Of a stretch of 64,000 nt of DNA, positions 33,689 through 42,643 are shown in pieces; position 1 is the stretch's first letter, and each line of letters starts with the position of its first letter. The notes beneath the pieces are model-generated. The model saw only the letters and a program-made list of their open reading frames with translations. It had not been told where the DNA came from and searched no databases. Source of the stretch: Cuneatibacter sp. NSJ-177 (GTDB lineage: Bacteria; Bacillota; Clostridia; Lachnospirales; Lachnospiraceae); contig NZ_JALIFO010000001.1 in assembly GCF_022867805.1 (NCBI RefSeq), forward strand, positions 682,001 to 746,000. Direction: 5' to 3'. The translations under genes were made by a program, and so were the position numbers.

Positions 33689-34446
33689 TTTCATTTGTCG
33701 GAGCAGGTTCCGGCGCGCCGGACTTGATCACGGTGCGGGGCCAAAGACTGCTTTGGGAGGCCGATGTGGTGATTTACGCCGGTTCTCTGGTGAACCAGGA
33801 ATTGCTGAAGGAAACGAAAGACGGATGCGAGATCTATAACAGCGCGAAGATGACTTTGGAAGAGGTGTTTTCCGTGATGGAGCAGGCGGAAGCCGAGGGT
33901 AAGAAGACGGTCCGCCTTCACACCGGCGATCCCTGCCTTTATGGAGCGATCCGGGAGCAGATGGATCTGCTGGATCAAAAAAAGATTGCCTATGAAGTCT
34001 GCCCTGGCGTCAGCTCCTTTTGCGGCGCCGCGGCGGCTTTAGAGATGGAGTACACGCTGCCTGGAATTTCCCAGAGCGTGATCATCACCAGGATGGCCGG
34101 AAGGACGCCGGTGCCGGAGCGGGAGAGCATTGCCTCTTTTGCCGCGCACCGGGCGACGATGGTGGTCTTTTTGAGCACCGGCCTTTTGGAGGAGCTGAGC
34201 CAGGAGCTGATTGCCGGTGGCTATGAGCCGGAGACGCCGGCTGCCATCGTCTACAAGGCGACCTGGGAGGATGAGAAGACCGTGCGCTGTACGGTGGCCA
34301 CTTTGGCCGAGGCGGCCAAGGAAAACCAAATCACAAAGACGGCCCTGATGGTGATCGGCGACGTGGTGGCGCAGAGCGGCTACCAGAGGTCGGAGCTTTA
34401 TAATCCTGCCTTCACCACGGAGTTCCGGAAGGCCAGCCAACCCTGA
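33685..34446 (+). CDS. cbiF: Cobalt-precorrin-4 C11-methyltransferase
   Basis: A 253-residue tetrapyrrole methylase. VGAGSGAPDLITVRGQ, then VIYAGSLVN, LHTGDPCLYGAIREQ and CPGVSSFCGAAAAL are typical of CbiF/CobM. Translation is coupled to cbiL by an ATGA overlap. It methylates C-11 after ring contraction begins in the anaerobic route. Confidence 0.95.
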   Translation: MISFVGAGSGAPDLITVRGQRLLWEADVVIYAGSLVNQELLKETKDGCEIYNSAKMTLEEVFSVMEQAEAEGKKTVRLHTGDPCLYGAIREQMDLLDQKKIAYEVCPGVSSFCGAAAALEMEYTLPGISQSVIITRMAGRTPVPERESIASFAAHRATMVVFLSTGLLEELSQELIAGGYEPETPAAIVYKATWEDEKTVRCTVATLAEAAKENQITKTALMVIGDVVAQSGYQRSELYNPAFTTEFRKASQP

Positions 34447-34460
34447 TCGGAGGTGCAGCC

Positions 34461-35486
34461 ATGAAATGCGCGGTCATCAGCTTTACGTGTTCCGGAGGGC
34501 GGCTGGCAGAACGGCTGGCCGGGGAACTGAATCAGCGGGGATATCAGGCGGAGAACTGGTGCCTGCCCAAGTGGGCTGGGGAATTTCCGGAGTGTTCGGT
34601 TTGGGACAAGGGGCTTTCCGAGTGGTGCGGCCTGCGGTTCCAGGACTGCTCCGGCCTGATTTTCATCGGGGCCTGCGGGATTGCCGTGCGCCTGATTGCG
34701 CCGTTTGTCCGGACAAAGACCAAGGACCCCGCCGTGGTGGTTGCCGATGAAAAGGGCGAGTTTGCGATATCCCTCCTATCGGGTCATCTAGGCGGCGGAA
34801 ATGCGCTGGCCAGGGAAGTGGCGGAGATCTTGGGAGGCCAGGCGGTGATCACGACGGCCACCGATGTCCAGGGCAAATTCTCCGTGGATGTCTGGGCCAA
34901 GGCAAACGGTTTGCTTCTCCCTTCTCTGGTTTATGCGAAGGAAATCTCGGCTGCGGTTCTGGCTGGGGAGAAGATCGGTTTTTCCTGCCCCTATCCTGTG
35001 GACGGGACGGTGCCGGAGGAACTATCTGGAGGGGAAGCAGCAAGGCTTCAAATCGAGGTGGGCGTCCGGCGGTCAAAGAGGCCGGTCTTTTTATCCCGCT
35101 CCCTGGTGATCGGGATCGGCTGCCGGAGAGGAAAAAGCAAGGCGGCCATCGCTGCTTTTGCAGAGCAAGTCCTTCGGGAGCAGAATTTGGCCCCGGAAGC
35201 GGTTCGCTGCGCGGCGACGATTGATATCAAGAAAGAGGAGGAGGGCCTGGCCGCCTACTGCAAAGAGCAGGGCTGGCCGGTCCGCTATTTCACGGCGGAG
35301 GAACTGTTGGCGGTGGAAGGCGCCTTTACCGCTTCCCCGTTTGTCAAGCAGACCACCGGCGTAGACAACGTCTGTGAACGGGCGGCAGTAAAAGCATCGC
35401 ATGGACGGCTTTTGGTGAGAAAGCAGGCGTCGGACGGCGTGACCGTCGCGGTGGCGGAAGAAAACAGGAGGATTTATTTTGGGTAA
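34461..35486 (+). CDS. cbiG: Cobalt-precorrin-5A hydrolase
   Basis: A 341-residue CbiG, which opens the delta-lactone and releases acetaldehyde. The N-terminal domain contains IFIGACGIAVRLIAPF and SLLSGHLGGGNALA; the C-terminal domain contains VIGIGCRRGKS and TTGVDNVCERAAVKAS. This enzyme marks the anaerobic (cobalt-early) pathway. GATCGGAGG precedes the ATG; the end overlaps cbiH by eight bases. Confidence 0.94.
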   Translation: MKCAVISFTCSGGRLAERLAGELNQRGYQAENWCLPKWAGEFPECSVWDKGLSEWCGLRFQDCSGLIFIGACGIAVRLIAPFVRTKTKDPAVVVADEKGEFAISLLSGHLGGGNALAREVAEILGGQAVITTATDVQGKFSVDVWAKANGLLLPSLVYAKEISAAVLAGEKIGFSCPYPVDGTVPEELSGGEAARLQIEVGVRRSKRPVFLSRSLVIGIGCRRGKSKAAIAAFAEQVLREQNLAPEAVRCAATIDIKKEEEGLAAYCKEQGWPVRYFTAEELLAVEGAFTASPFVKQTTGVDNVCERAAVKASHGRLLVRKQASDGVTVAVAEENRRIYFG

Positions 35487-36207
35487 AGTGATCGTGGTCG
35501 GGATCGGGCCCGGCCGGTATGAAGAGATGACAATCCGCGCAGCGGAGGCGCTGAAAACCTGCGATACCATCGTGGGCTACACGGTCTATGTCGATTTGGT
35601 CCGGGAGCATTTTTCCGATAAGGAATTTCTGACAACCCCGATGACCAAGGAAGTGGACCGCTGCGAGCTGGCGTTTGCCGAGGCGGCGAAAGGAAAAACA
35701 GTAGCGATGATTTGCAGCGGGGACGCCGGGGTTTACGGGATGAGCGGCCTGATATTGGAGATCGGCGAGCAGTATCCGGAGATTCCGGTGGAGCTGATCT
35801 CCGGCGTGACCGCGGCCATCGGGGGCGCTTCGGTGCTCGGAGCGCCGCTGATCCATGATTTTGCCGTGATCAGCCTCAGCGATCTGCTGACGCCCTGGGA
35901 AAAGATTGAAAAACGTCTGTTGGCCGCGGCGGAGGCAGATTTTGTGATCTGTCTTTATAATCCGTCCAGCAAAAAAAGACACGACTACTTGGAGCGCGCC
36001 TGCAGCCTGATTCTGCGCAGCCGGCCGGGAAGTACGGTCTGCGGCATCGTAAAGAATATCGGCCGTGACGGGGAGGAACAGACGGTTCTTACCCTGGAAC
36101 AGCTCAAAACCACCTCGGTGGATATGTTTACGACCGTGTTTATCGGAAATTCCCAGACCAAGGTGGTCGGCGGCCGGATGGTGACGCCGAGAGGATACCG
36201 CTTATGA
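35479..36207 (+). CDS. cbiH: Cobalt-precorrin-3B C17-methyltransferase (ring contraction)
   Basis: A 242-residue tetrapyrrole methylase. VIVVGIGPGRYEEMT opens the protein, and ICSGDAGVYGMSGLILE, SGVTAAIGGASVLGAPL and IVKNIGRDGE follow the CbiH/CobJ pattern. It contracts the ring. The start is TTG at 35479 with AGGAGG seven bases before; it overlaps both neighbours. Confidence 0.94.
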   Translation: MGKVIVVGIGPGRYEEMTIRAAEALKTCDTIVGYTVYVDLVREHFSDKEFLTTPMTKEVDRCELAFAEAAKGKTVAMICSGDAGVYGMSGLILEIGEQYPEIPVELISGVTAAIGGASVLGAPLIHDFAVISLSDLLTPWEKIEKRLLAAAEADFVICLYNPSSKKRHDYLERACSLILRSRPGSTVCGIVKNIGRDGEEQTVLTLEQLKTTSVDMFTTVFIGNSQTKVVGGRMVTPRGYRL

Positions 36208-38210
36208 AAAAAATACTGCTGTTCGCGGGAACCAGCGAGGGACGGCGGCTTTCGGAACGGATGGAACAGGAAAAAATTCCCGCCTGTGTCTGTGTGGCGA
36301 CGGAATACGGGGAAACCCTTTTGCCGGAAGGAGAGTTTGTCCGGAAAATGGCGGGCCGTCTGACCGAAGCGGAGATGGAAGCTTTGATGCGCCAGGAGGA
36401 ATTTTCTCAGGTGGTGGATGCCACCCACCCTTACGCGGCGGTGGTTTCGGAAAATATCCAGGCAGCCTGCGAGGCGTGCGGCCTGCCTTATCTGCGTCTG
36501 CTCCGGGCGGAGGAGGCCGCGGATCCGGACTGCATTCCGGTGGATTCTGTGGAGGAGGCGGTGCGGTTTCTGGAAGAAACCGAGGGAAATGTGCTCGTCA
36601 CCACGGGAAGCAAAGAGCTTTCCAAATATACGGCGCTGACGGGTTACCGGGAACGGTTGTTTGCGCGGGTGCTCTCCACCGAGGAGGCCGTGGCAGAATG
36701 CCGGAGGCTGGGTTTTGAGGGGAGAAATTTGATTGCCATGCAGGGCCCCTTTAGCGAGGAGCTGAACATTGCCCTGCTGAAGCAGGTTCAGGCAACATAC
36801 ATGGTGACAAAAGAATCCGGGAAAGCCGGCGGTTTTCCGGAAAAGCTCCGGGCGGCCAAGGCGGCCGGGGCAAAGGTCATTTTGGTGCGGCGGCCGAAAA
36901 AGGAAAGCGGGTATTCCCTGGAAGAAGTAGAAAGGATGCTGGGGATTTCTGCGGACGCCTGCCGGGAAGAAAAAGAAACGGCTCCGGCGGAGGATCACCC
37001 TCCGGTTCTTACGATTGCCGGCACCGGCATGGGCGGTCCGGGTTCCCTGACCGGGGAGGCGGAATCGGCTTTCCGGGAAGCGGATGTGATTTTCGGAGCC
37101 GGACGGCTTTTGGAATCGCTTTCTTATTTTGGAAAACCCATGGAAAAGGCTTACCGGGCGGATGCCATTAAGGCCTGCGCCAAGGCTCACCCGGAGTGGA
37201 AACGGCTTGCGGTCGGCATGTCCGGCGACGTGGGCTTTTACAGCGGGGCGAAAAAACTGTTGGAACAGCTCCCTGACTGGAAGATCCGCCTGATTCCCGG
37301 CATCTCCTCGCCGGTTTCTTTCTGCGCGAAACTTGGAATTCCCTGGGAGGATGTGAAGCTTCTCAGCCTCCACGGACGGACGGCGAACCTGCCTGCGGCG
37401 GTGCGGGAACATTTCCGCGTGTTCACTTTGGCGGGCGGAACGGAGTGCAGCGCCGCGGACATCTGCCGGACATTGCTGGAGTTTGGCCTTTCCCACGTTC
37501 GGGTGACCGTGGGGCAGGAGCTTTCCTATCCCGAAGAGCGGATTGTCTCCGGAAGCCCGGCGGAGATCGCGGCGGGGGACTGGAAGGGGTTGCAGGTGAT
37601 GCTGATCGAAAACCCGGAGGCGGAGGCCTTTGTGGTGACCCACGGCCTGCCGGATGAAGCATTCCTTCGGGGGAACGCGCCGATGACCAAGGAAGAAATC
37701 CGGGAGATCTCTCTATCCAAATTGCGCCTGACGAAGCGGGCGGTGGCCTATGATGTGGGCGCCGGCACCGGATCCGTGGCCGCAGAGATGGCCCGCCAGG
37801 CGGCGGAGGGCATGGTCTATGCGGTGGAGAAAAAGGAAGAGGCGCTGGCTTTGTTGGAAGAAAACAAAAGGCGGCTTGGCGTCTGGAATCTGGTTCCGGT
37901 GGCCGGAACCGCACCGGAAGCTCTGCGGGAATTGCCGTCCCCGACCCACGCATTTATCGGAGGAAGCTCCGGAAACCTGGCGGAGATCCTGGATCTTTTG
38001 TTGGAAAAGAACCCCGGCGTGCGGGTGGTTTTAAACGCCGTGACCTTGGAGACTGCGGCAGAGATGACGGCCTGGCTGAAAAATCATCCGGTGGACGATT
38101 TGGATGTGGCGCAGGTGGCTGTGGCTAAAGCCAGGTCACTTGGGGCTTATCATTTGATGACCGGGGCGAACCCGGTGACGATTTTTTCTTTTACCGGAAA
38201 GGGGGATTAA
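36204..38210 (+). CDS. CbiJ-CbiE-CbiT triple fusion
   Basis: 668 residues joining three enzymes. Residues 1 to about 250 are cobalt-precorrin-6A reductase CbiJ (ILLFAGTSEGRRLSERM; DATHPYAAVVSENI; TGSKEL). About 268-480 is the C5-methyltransferase CbiE (IAGTGMGGPGSLT; AVGMSGDVGFYSGAK; PGISSPVSFCAKLG). About 485-668 is the C15-methyltransferase/decarboxylase CbiT (RGNAPMTKEEIR; YDVGAGTGSVAAEMA; FIGGSSGNLAEIL). CbiE-CbiT joining is common (CobL); adding the reductase at the front puts the precorrin-6 steps in one chain. A Glu/Pro-rich linker near 252-266 separates CbiJ from CbiE. It overlaps cbiH by four bases. Confidence 0.93.
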   Translation: MKKILLFAGTSEGRRLSERMEQEKIPACVCVATEYGETLLPEGEFVRKMAGRLTEAEMEALMRQEEFSQVVDATHPYAAVVSENIQAACEACGLPYLRLLRAEEAADPDCIPVDSVEEAVRFLEETEGNVLVTTGSKELSKYTALTGYRERLFARVLSTEEAVAECRRLGFEGRNLIAMQGPFSEELNIALLKQVQATYMVTKESGKAGGFPEKLRAAKAAGAKVILVRRPKKESGYSLEEVERMLGISADACREEKETAPAEDHPPVLTIAGTGMGGPGSLTGEAESAFREADVIFGAGRLLESLSYFGKPMEKAYRADAIKACAKAHPEWKRLAVGMSGDVGFYSGAKKLLEQLPDWKIRLIPGISSPVSFCAKLGIPWEDVKLLSLHGRTANLPAAVREHFRVFTLAGGTECSAADICRTLLEFGLSHVRVTVGQELSYPEERIVSGSPAEIAAGDWKGLQVMLIENPEAEAFVVTHGLPDEAFLRGNAPMTKEEIREISLSKLRLTKRAVAYDVGAGTGSVAAEMARQAAEGMVYAVEKKEEALALLEENKRRLGVWNLVPVAGTAPEALRELPSPTHAFIGGSSGNLAEILDLLLEKNPGVRVVLNAVTLETAAEMTAWLKNHPVDDLDVAQVAVAKARSLGAYHLMTGANPVTIFSFTGKGD

Positions 38211-38212
38211 AA

Positions 38213-39586
38213 TTGAAGCTTCCCAGAGTCCTTTTTGGAGCCGCTTCCAGCGGGAGCGGAAAGACGTTATTGACCTGTGGAATCCTGCGGGCCCTTATGG
38301 ACCGGGGATATACGGTCTCTTCGTTTAAATGCGGACCGGATTACATTGACCCGATGTTTCATACGAGAGTGATCGGGGCACGTTCCCGGAATCTGGACAC
38401 TTTTTTTACCGGGGAAAAGCTGACCCGGTATCTCCTGGCCGAGAACAGCCGGGACGCGGATATCGCCGTCTTGGAAGGGGTCATGGGCTATTACGACGGA
38501 GTCGGCGGGACAACGCCCGGCGCATCCTCCTATGAGCTGGCCCGTGTGACCGGCACGCCGGTGGTGCTGATTGTAAACGGAAAAGGGATGAGTTTGTCCC
38601 TGGCGGCCCTGGTGAAAGGCTTCACCTCCTTTCGGCCGGATTCCGGAATCCGGGGCGTGATTTTCAATCAGGTTTCCCCTAAAATTTATGAAGAATTAAA
38701 GGCGGTCGTGGAGGCAGAGTGCGGCGTTCCGGTTCTGGGATACGTGCCGAATCTGAAAGATTATGCCATTGAAAGCCGCCATCTGGGCCTGGTGACGCCG
38801 GATGAGGTGGAGGGGCTTCAGGAAAAGCTTTCGGGGCTGGCCAAGATTCTGGAAAAGAGTCTGGATTTTGAGGCCCTGATTTCCCTTGCGGAACAGGCAC
38901 CGGAGCTTTCTGCCTCGGAGCCGGAGCTTCCGAGACTGGAGGAACCGGTTCGTATCGGCGTTGCCAGGGATGCGGCCTTTTGCTTTTATTATGAAGACAA
39001 TTTAGAGCTTCTCCGGAAGATGGGAGCGGAGCTGGTGGAATTTTCGCCCCTGAAAGATGCGGCGCTCCCGGAAAAACTGGACGGCTTGATCCTCGGCGGT
39101 GGCTATCCGGAACTTTTTGCTACCCGGCTGGAGCAAAATACGGCTATGCGGGAGCAGATCGGAAGGGCATTGGAGGGCGGAATGCCATGCGCGGCGGAGT
39201 GCGGCGGTTTTTTATATCTCCAGAATGAGTTGGAGGATATGAGAAGGTTTCCCCATGAGATGGTAGGATTCCTTCCGGGAAAAGGCTACCACACCGGACA
39301 TCTCAGCCGGTTCGGGTATGTGGAGCTGACTTCCCGGCGGGAGACCGTGTTCGGTCCGGCGGGGACCAAGCTGAAAGGCCATGAATTCCACTATTTCGAC
39401 AGCACTGACTGCGGGGATGCGTTTACAGCGGAAAAGCCGGTGCGGCATGCTGTCTGGGAGTGCGTGCAGGGGGGAGAAAACTTGGCGGCCGGATTCCCTC
39501 ATTTTTATTATTACTCCAACCCAGAGGCAGTCTATCACTTTTTGAAAAGAGGAAGCGAATATGCTTATCGAAGAGACCATCAGTAA
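38213..39586 (+). CDS. cbiA: Cobyrinate a,c-diamide synthase
   Basis: A 457-residue CbiA. The N-terminal ATPase domain has the P-loop GAASSGSGKT and the FKCGPDYIDPMFH motif; the C-terminal class I amidotransferase domain has its Cys in CAAECGGFLYL and GYVEL/GHEFHY near the end. It amidates the a and c side chains using glutamine and ATP. The start is TTG at 38213 after AAGGGGGA. The end overlaps cobT by 26 bases. Confidence 0.94.
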   Translation: MKLPRVLFGAASSGSGKTLLTCGILRALMDRGYTVSSFKCGPDYIDPMFHTRVIGARSRNLDTFFTGEKLTRYLLAENSRDADIAVLEGVMGYYDGVGGTTPGASSYELARVTGTPVVLIVNGKGMSLSLAALVKGFTSFRPDSGIRGVIFNQVSPKIYEELKAVVEAECGVPVLGYVPNLKDYAIESRHLGLVTPDEVEGLQEKLSGLAKILEKSLDFEALISLAEQAPELSASEPELPRLEEPVRIGVARDAAFCFYYEDNLELLRKMGAELVEFSPLKDAALPEKLDGLILGGGYPELFATRLEQNTAMREQIGRALEGGMPCAAECGGFLYLQNELEDMRRFPHEMVGFLPGKGYHTGHLSRFGYVELTSRRETVFGPAGTKLKGHEFHYFDSTDCGDAFTAEKPVRHAVWECVQGGENLAAGFPHFYYYSNPEAVYHFLKRGSEYAYRRDHQ

Positions 39587-40610
39587 AATCGGACCGAGAG
39601 ACAAACGGTCCGAGGATCAGTGCCGGATGCGCTGGGACAGCATTGCAAAGCCCCTGCGGAGTTTGGGGAAGCTGGAAGACGGGATCGTGCAGATCGCTGG
39701 GATCTGCGGCACCCATCAGGTCAGCCTGGATAAAAAAGGCGTGGTGATCTGCTGCGCAGACAATGGCATCGTGGAAGAAGGCGTGACACAGACCGGCCAG
39801 GAGGTCACGGCCATTGTCGCAGAAAATTTCCTGGACGGCAAGACCAGCGTTGCCATCATGGCAAAATCGGCGGGGGCGGAGCTTTTTCCGATGGATACCG
39901 GGATGGTAAAGGATACGCGGGTGGAGCGCTGTAAGACAGCTTACGGCACGAAAAACTTTACCAAGGAACCGGCCATGACAAGAGAAGCCGCCGTGGCGGC
40001 CGTCGAGGCTGGTATTGGGAAGGTAAAAGAATTGAAGGCGCAGGGCTACCGGATTTTAGCCACCGGGGAGATGGGGATCGGGAATACGACCACCAGCAGC
40101 GCCATCGCATCGGTGTTTCTTGACGCAGCGCCGGAAACTGTGACAGGAAAGGGCGCAGGACTGACCAGCGCCGGCCTGGAGAAGAAGATTCAAGTGATTA
40201 AGGATGGGATCGCCCTTCACCGGCCGGACCCGTCGGATCCCATCGATGTCTTGGCCAAGGTGGGCGGTTTCGATATTGCAGGGCTGACCGGGGTCTTCCT
40301 CGGCTGTGCGGCGGAGAGGATCCCGGTGGTGATCGATGGATTCATCTCCGGTGTGGCGGCCCTGACGGCGGTCCGGCTCTGTCCCGGCGTACAGGAATAT
40401 TTGATTGCCTCCCATGTGTCCAATGAACCGGCGGGCCAGATGATTTTGGACGCCCTGGGGGTCAGCGCTTTCCTGACCTGCAATATGTGTCTCGGCGAGG
40501 GGACCGGGGCGGTGGCCCTGTTCCCGATTCTGGATATGGCCCTTGCTGTCTATGACGAGATGAGCACCTTTGATCAGATTGAGATCGAAGCTTATCAGCC
40601 TCTTTCTTGA
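39561..40610 (+). CDS. cobT: Nicotinate-nucleotide:dimethylbenzimidazole phosphoribosyltransferase
   Basis: A 349-residue CobT, which makes the alpha-ribazole phosphate lower ligand. CADNGIVEEGVTQTGQEVTA, GEMGIGNTTTSSAI and the catalytic Glu region LGEGTGAVALFPI near 312-324 are visible. GAAGCGAAT precedes the ATG weakly (AAAAGAGGAAG). No bzaABCDE base-synthesis genes are in the window, so the base may be imported or a different one used. Confidence 0.94.
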   Translation: MLIEETISKIGPRDKRSEDQCRMRWDSIAKPLRSLGKLEDGIVQIAGICGTHQVSLDKKGVVICCADNGIVEEGVTQTGQEVTAIVAENFLDGKTSVAIMAKSAGAELFPMDTGMVKDTRVERCKTAYGTKNFTKEPAMTREAAVAAVEAGIGKVKELKAQGYRILATGEMGIGNTTTSSAIASVFLDAAPETVTGKGAGLTSAGLEKKIQVIKDGIALHRPDPSDPIDVLAKVGGFDIAGLTGVFLGCAAERIPVVIDGFISGVAALTAVRLCPGVQEYLIASHVSNEPAGQMILDALGVSAFLTCNMCLGEGTGAVALFPILDMALAVYDEMSTFDQIEIEAYQPLS

Positions 40611-40644
40611 TGAGAGGTTCCAGTTCGCCGGAGGGAACGAGGAA

Positions 40645-41583
40645 ATGATTGGAATCATTTACGGGGGAAGCGGCAGCGGAAAGTCGGCGTTTGCGGAAAA
40701 CCTGGCGGTCCGGCTCTGCCGCGGCCCCCTGATTTACCTGGCCACCATGGCGGCAGGGGATGCGGAAAGTAAAAATAGAATTTTACGCCACCGGAGGCTT
40801 CGGAGCGGAAAAGGATTTCAGACCGAGGAACGGTATGTCCGCCTCGAAGACTGGAAGCTGCCAGACCGCGCCACCGTCCTGCTGGAATGCCTCTCCAACC
40901 TGACGGCCAACGAGATGTTTTTGCCGGAGGGACGCCGGAAGGAGCCGCTTGCGGCGGTCCTTGCCGGACTGTCCCATTTGGCGGAGCAGGCGGATTCCCT
41001 GATCGTGGTCTCCAACGACGTGTTCGGGGACGGCCTTCGCTACGAGGGAGAGACGGAGACTTATTTAAAGGTGATGGCAGGAGCTGGCGCCTGGCTGGCT
41101 GAGAAGGCGGACCTGGTGGTGGAGTCCGTCCATGGCGTCCCGGTTTGGTGGAAAGGAAGCGAAAAGCAAATCGCGGATGAGAGGCGGGAAGGAGGCGGTT
41201 TGATGCAGTTGGTGACCGGCGGCGCTTATCAGGGCAAACTGGATTTTGCCCGGACTCTGGCGGGAAAATCTTCCCCGGTGATCTGGAAAGGGGAAAACGG
41301 AGCGGCCGAGGATTGGCGGCAGGTGGATATTCTTTCCCATTTTCCTGCCATGATCCGGCGTCTGCTCGTCGAAGGAGCGGATGCGGAAGCAGCGGTGGAG
41401 CGGATGATCAAAGAGAATCAGGAGCTGGTCGTGGTGACCGAGGAGATCGGCTGCGGCCTGGTTCCGATGGACGCTTTCGACCGGAAATTCCGGGAAACGG
41501 CAGGCCGGCTGTCCTGCCGGCTGGCCGGACAGGCGAAGGACGTTTACCGGGTGGCCTGCGGTCTGGCACAAAAGATCAAATGA
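40645..41583 (+). CDS. cobU: Tandem CobU: adenosylcobinamide kinase/guanylyltransferase with a second, degenerate copy
   Basis: 312 residues, nearly twice the usual 180. The N-terminal part is CobU-like: P-loop IIYGGSGSGKSAFAE, the RILRHRRLRSGKGFQTEE stretch with the GMP-type His, and VVSNDVFGDGLRYEGETE. From about 186 a second CobU-like unit starts with LVTGGAYQGKLDFARTLAG, a P-loop lacking the GKS/T ending, and ends in VVTEEIGCGLVPMDAFDRKF, the standard CobU C-terminal pattern. The enzyme phosphorylates and guanylylates adenosylcobinamide. The ATG at 40645 has AACGAGGA before it; earlier in-frame starts would lie inside cobT. No cobS follows. Confidence 0.85.
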   Translation: MIGIIYGGSGSGKSAFAENLAVRLCRGPLIYLATMAAGDAESKNRILRHRRLRSGKGFQTEERYVRLEDWKLPDRATVLLECLSNLTANEMFLPEGRRKEPLAAVLAGLSHLAEQADSLIVVSNDVFGDGLRYEGETETYLKVMAGAGAWLAEKADLVVESVHGVPVWWKGSEKQIADERREGGGLMQLVTGGAYQGKLDFARTLAGKSSPVIWKGENGAAEDWRQVDILSHFPAMIRRLLVEGADAEAAVERMIKENQELVVVTEEIGCGLVPMDAFDRKFRETAGRLSCRLAGQAKDVYRVACGLAQKIK

Positions 41584-41650
41584 TGCCGGGGCACAAGGTG
41601 CAAAGAATCCGCGGCATCATAAAAATAGGATGAAATGACGGGAGTTTGGA

Positions 41651-42625
41651 ATGACGAGAATGGAAACGGCAGGCATCGCCCTGCTTTTGGGCTTTTTCCT
41701 GGACCTGCTTTTCGGGGATCCCCATTTTTTGTGGCATCCGGTGCGGGGGATCGGGTGGCTGATTACCAGGTGGGAACGGATTTTGCGGAGAGCGTTTCCG
41801 AAGACCCAGCAAGGGGAGATGGCCGGGGGGATTTTTTTGGTTTTGGGTGTGATTGTCTACACGCTGATCCCGCCTGCTTTTCTGCTTTGGATCGCCTACC
41901 GGGTTCACACGGTCCTCGGTATCGCGGTGGAAGCCCTGTTTTGTTATCAGCTTTTGGCGGCCCGTTCGCTGAGGGATGAGAGCATGAAGGTCTACGAAGC
42001 CCTGAAACGAAAGGGGCTGCCGGCGGGCCGGAAGGCGGTTTCCATGATTGTGGGGAGGGATACGGAAAACTTGTCTGAGGAAGGCGTGGTAAAAGCCACG
42101 GTGGAGACGGTGGCGGAGAATACCTCCGACGGGGTGATCGCGCCGCTTTTGTTCATGGCCTGCGGCGGCGCACTGGCCGGATTTTTTTACAAAGCAGTCA
42201 ATACGATGGATTCCATGGTGGGTTATCAGAATGAAAAATATCTGTTTTTCGGCCGGGCGGCGGCGCGGCTGGACGACGTGTTGAATTATATTCCGGCAAG
42301 GCTTGCCGCGTTCTTGATGACGGCCGCCTGCTATTTGACCGGTCTTGACGGTTCAAACGCATGGCGCATCTACAAGCGGGACCGTTTGAACCACGCAAGC
42401 CCGAATTCAGCCCAGACCGAAGCGGTGATGGCCGGGGCCCTGGGGGTGGAACTGGCCGGGGACGCCTACTATTTTGGCGTCCTGCACAAGAAAAAGACCA
42501 TTGGGGATCCGGACCGGACGATCTTGACCGCGGATATCCCCAGGGCGAACCGGCTGATGATCGCTACGTCCTGTCTGGCGATGGCAGCGGTGGCAGCGGT
42601 CAGAGGATTGTTATATTTATTTTAG
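41651..42625 (+). CDS. cbiB: Adenosylcobinamide-phosphate synthase
   Basis: A 324-residue membrane protein with about four helices. LGFFLDLLFGDPHFLWHPVR at the N-terminus, VGRDTENLSEEGVVKATVET, ENTSDGVIAPL and TMDSMVGYQNEKY are hallmark CbiB/CobD stretches. It joins cobyric acid to aminopropanol (phosphate). The ribosome site is weak (GGGAG). The 67-base gap after cobU is one of the larger gaps in the operon. Confidence 0.94.
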   Translation: MTRMETAGIALLLGFFLDLLFGDPHFLWHPVRGIGWLITRWERILRRAFPKTQQGEMAGGIFLVLGVIVYTLIPPAFLLWIAYRVHTVLGIAVEALFCYQLLAARSLRDESMKVYEALKRKGLPAGRKAVSMIVGRDTENLSEEGVVKATVETVAENTSDGVIAPLLFMACGGALAGFFYKAVNTMDSMVGYQNEKYLFFGRAAARLDDVLNYIPARLAAFLMTAACYLTGLDGSNAWRIYKRDRLNHASPNSAQTEAVMAGALGVELAGDAYYFGVLHKKKTIGDPDRTILTADIPRANRLMIATSCLAMAAVAAVRGLLYLF

Positions 42626-42643
42626 AACTTTAGGAGGAACGCC

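Noticed and set aside
35985-37643. 552-codon minus-strand frame opposite cbiH and cbiJET
   Set aside because: Antisense shadow made possible by high GC third positions; His/Arg/Phe-rich with no motif.
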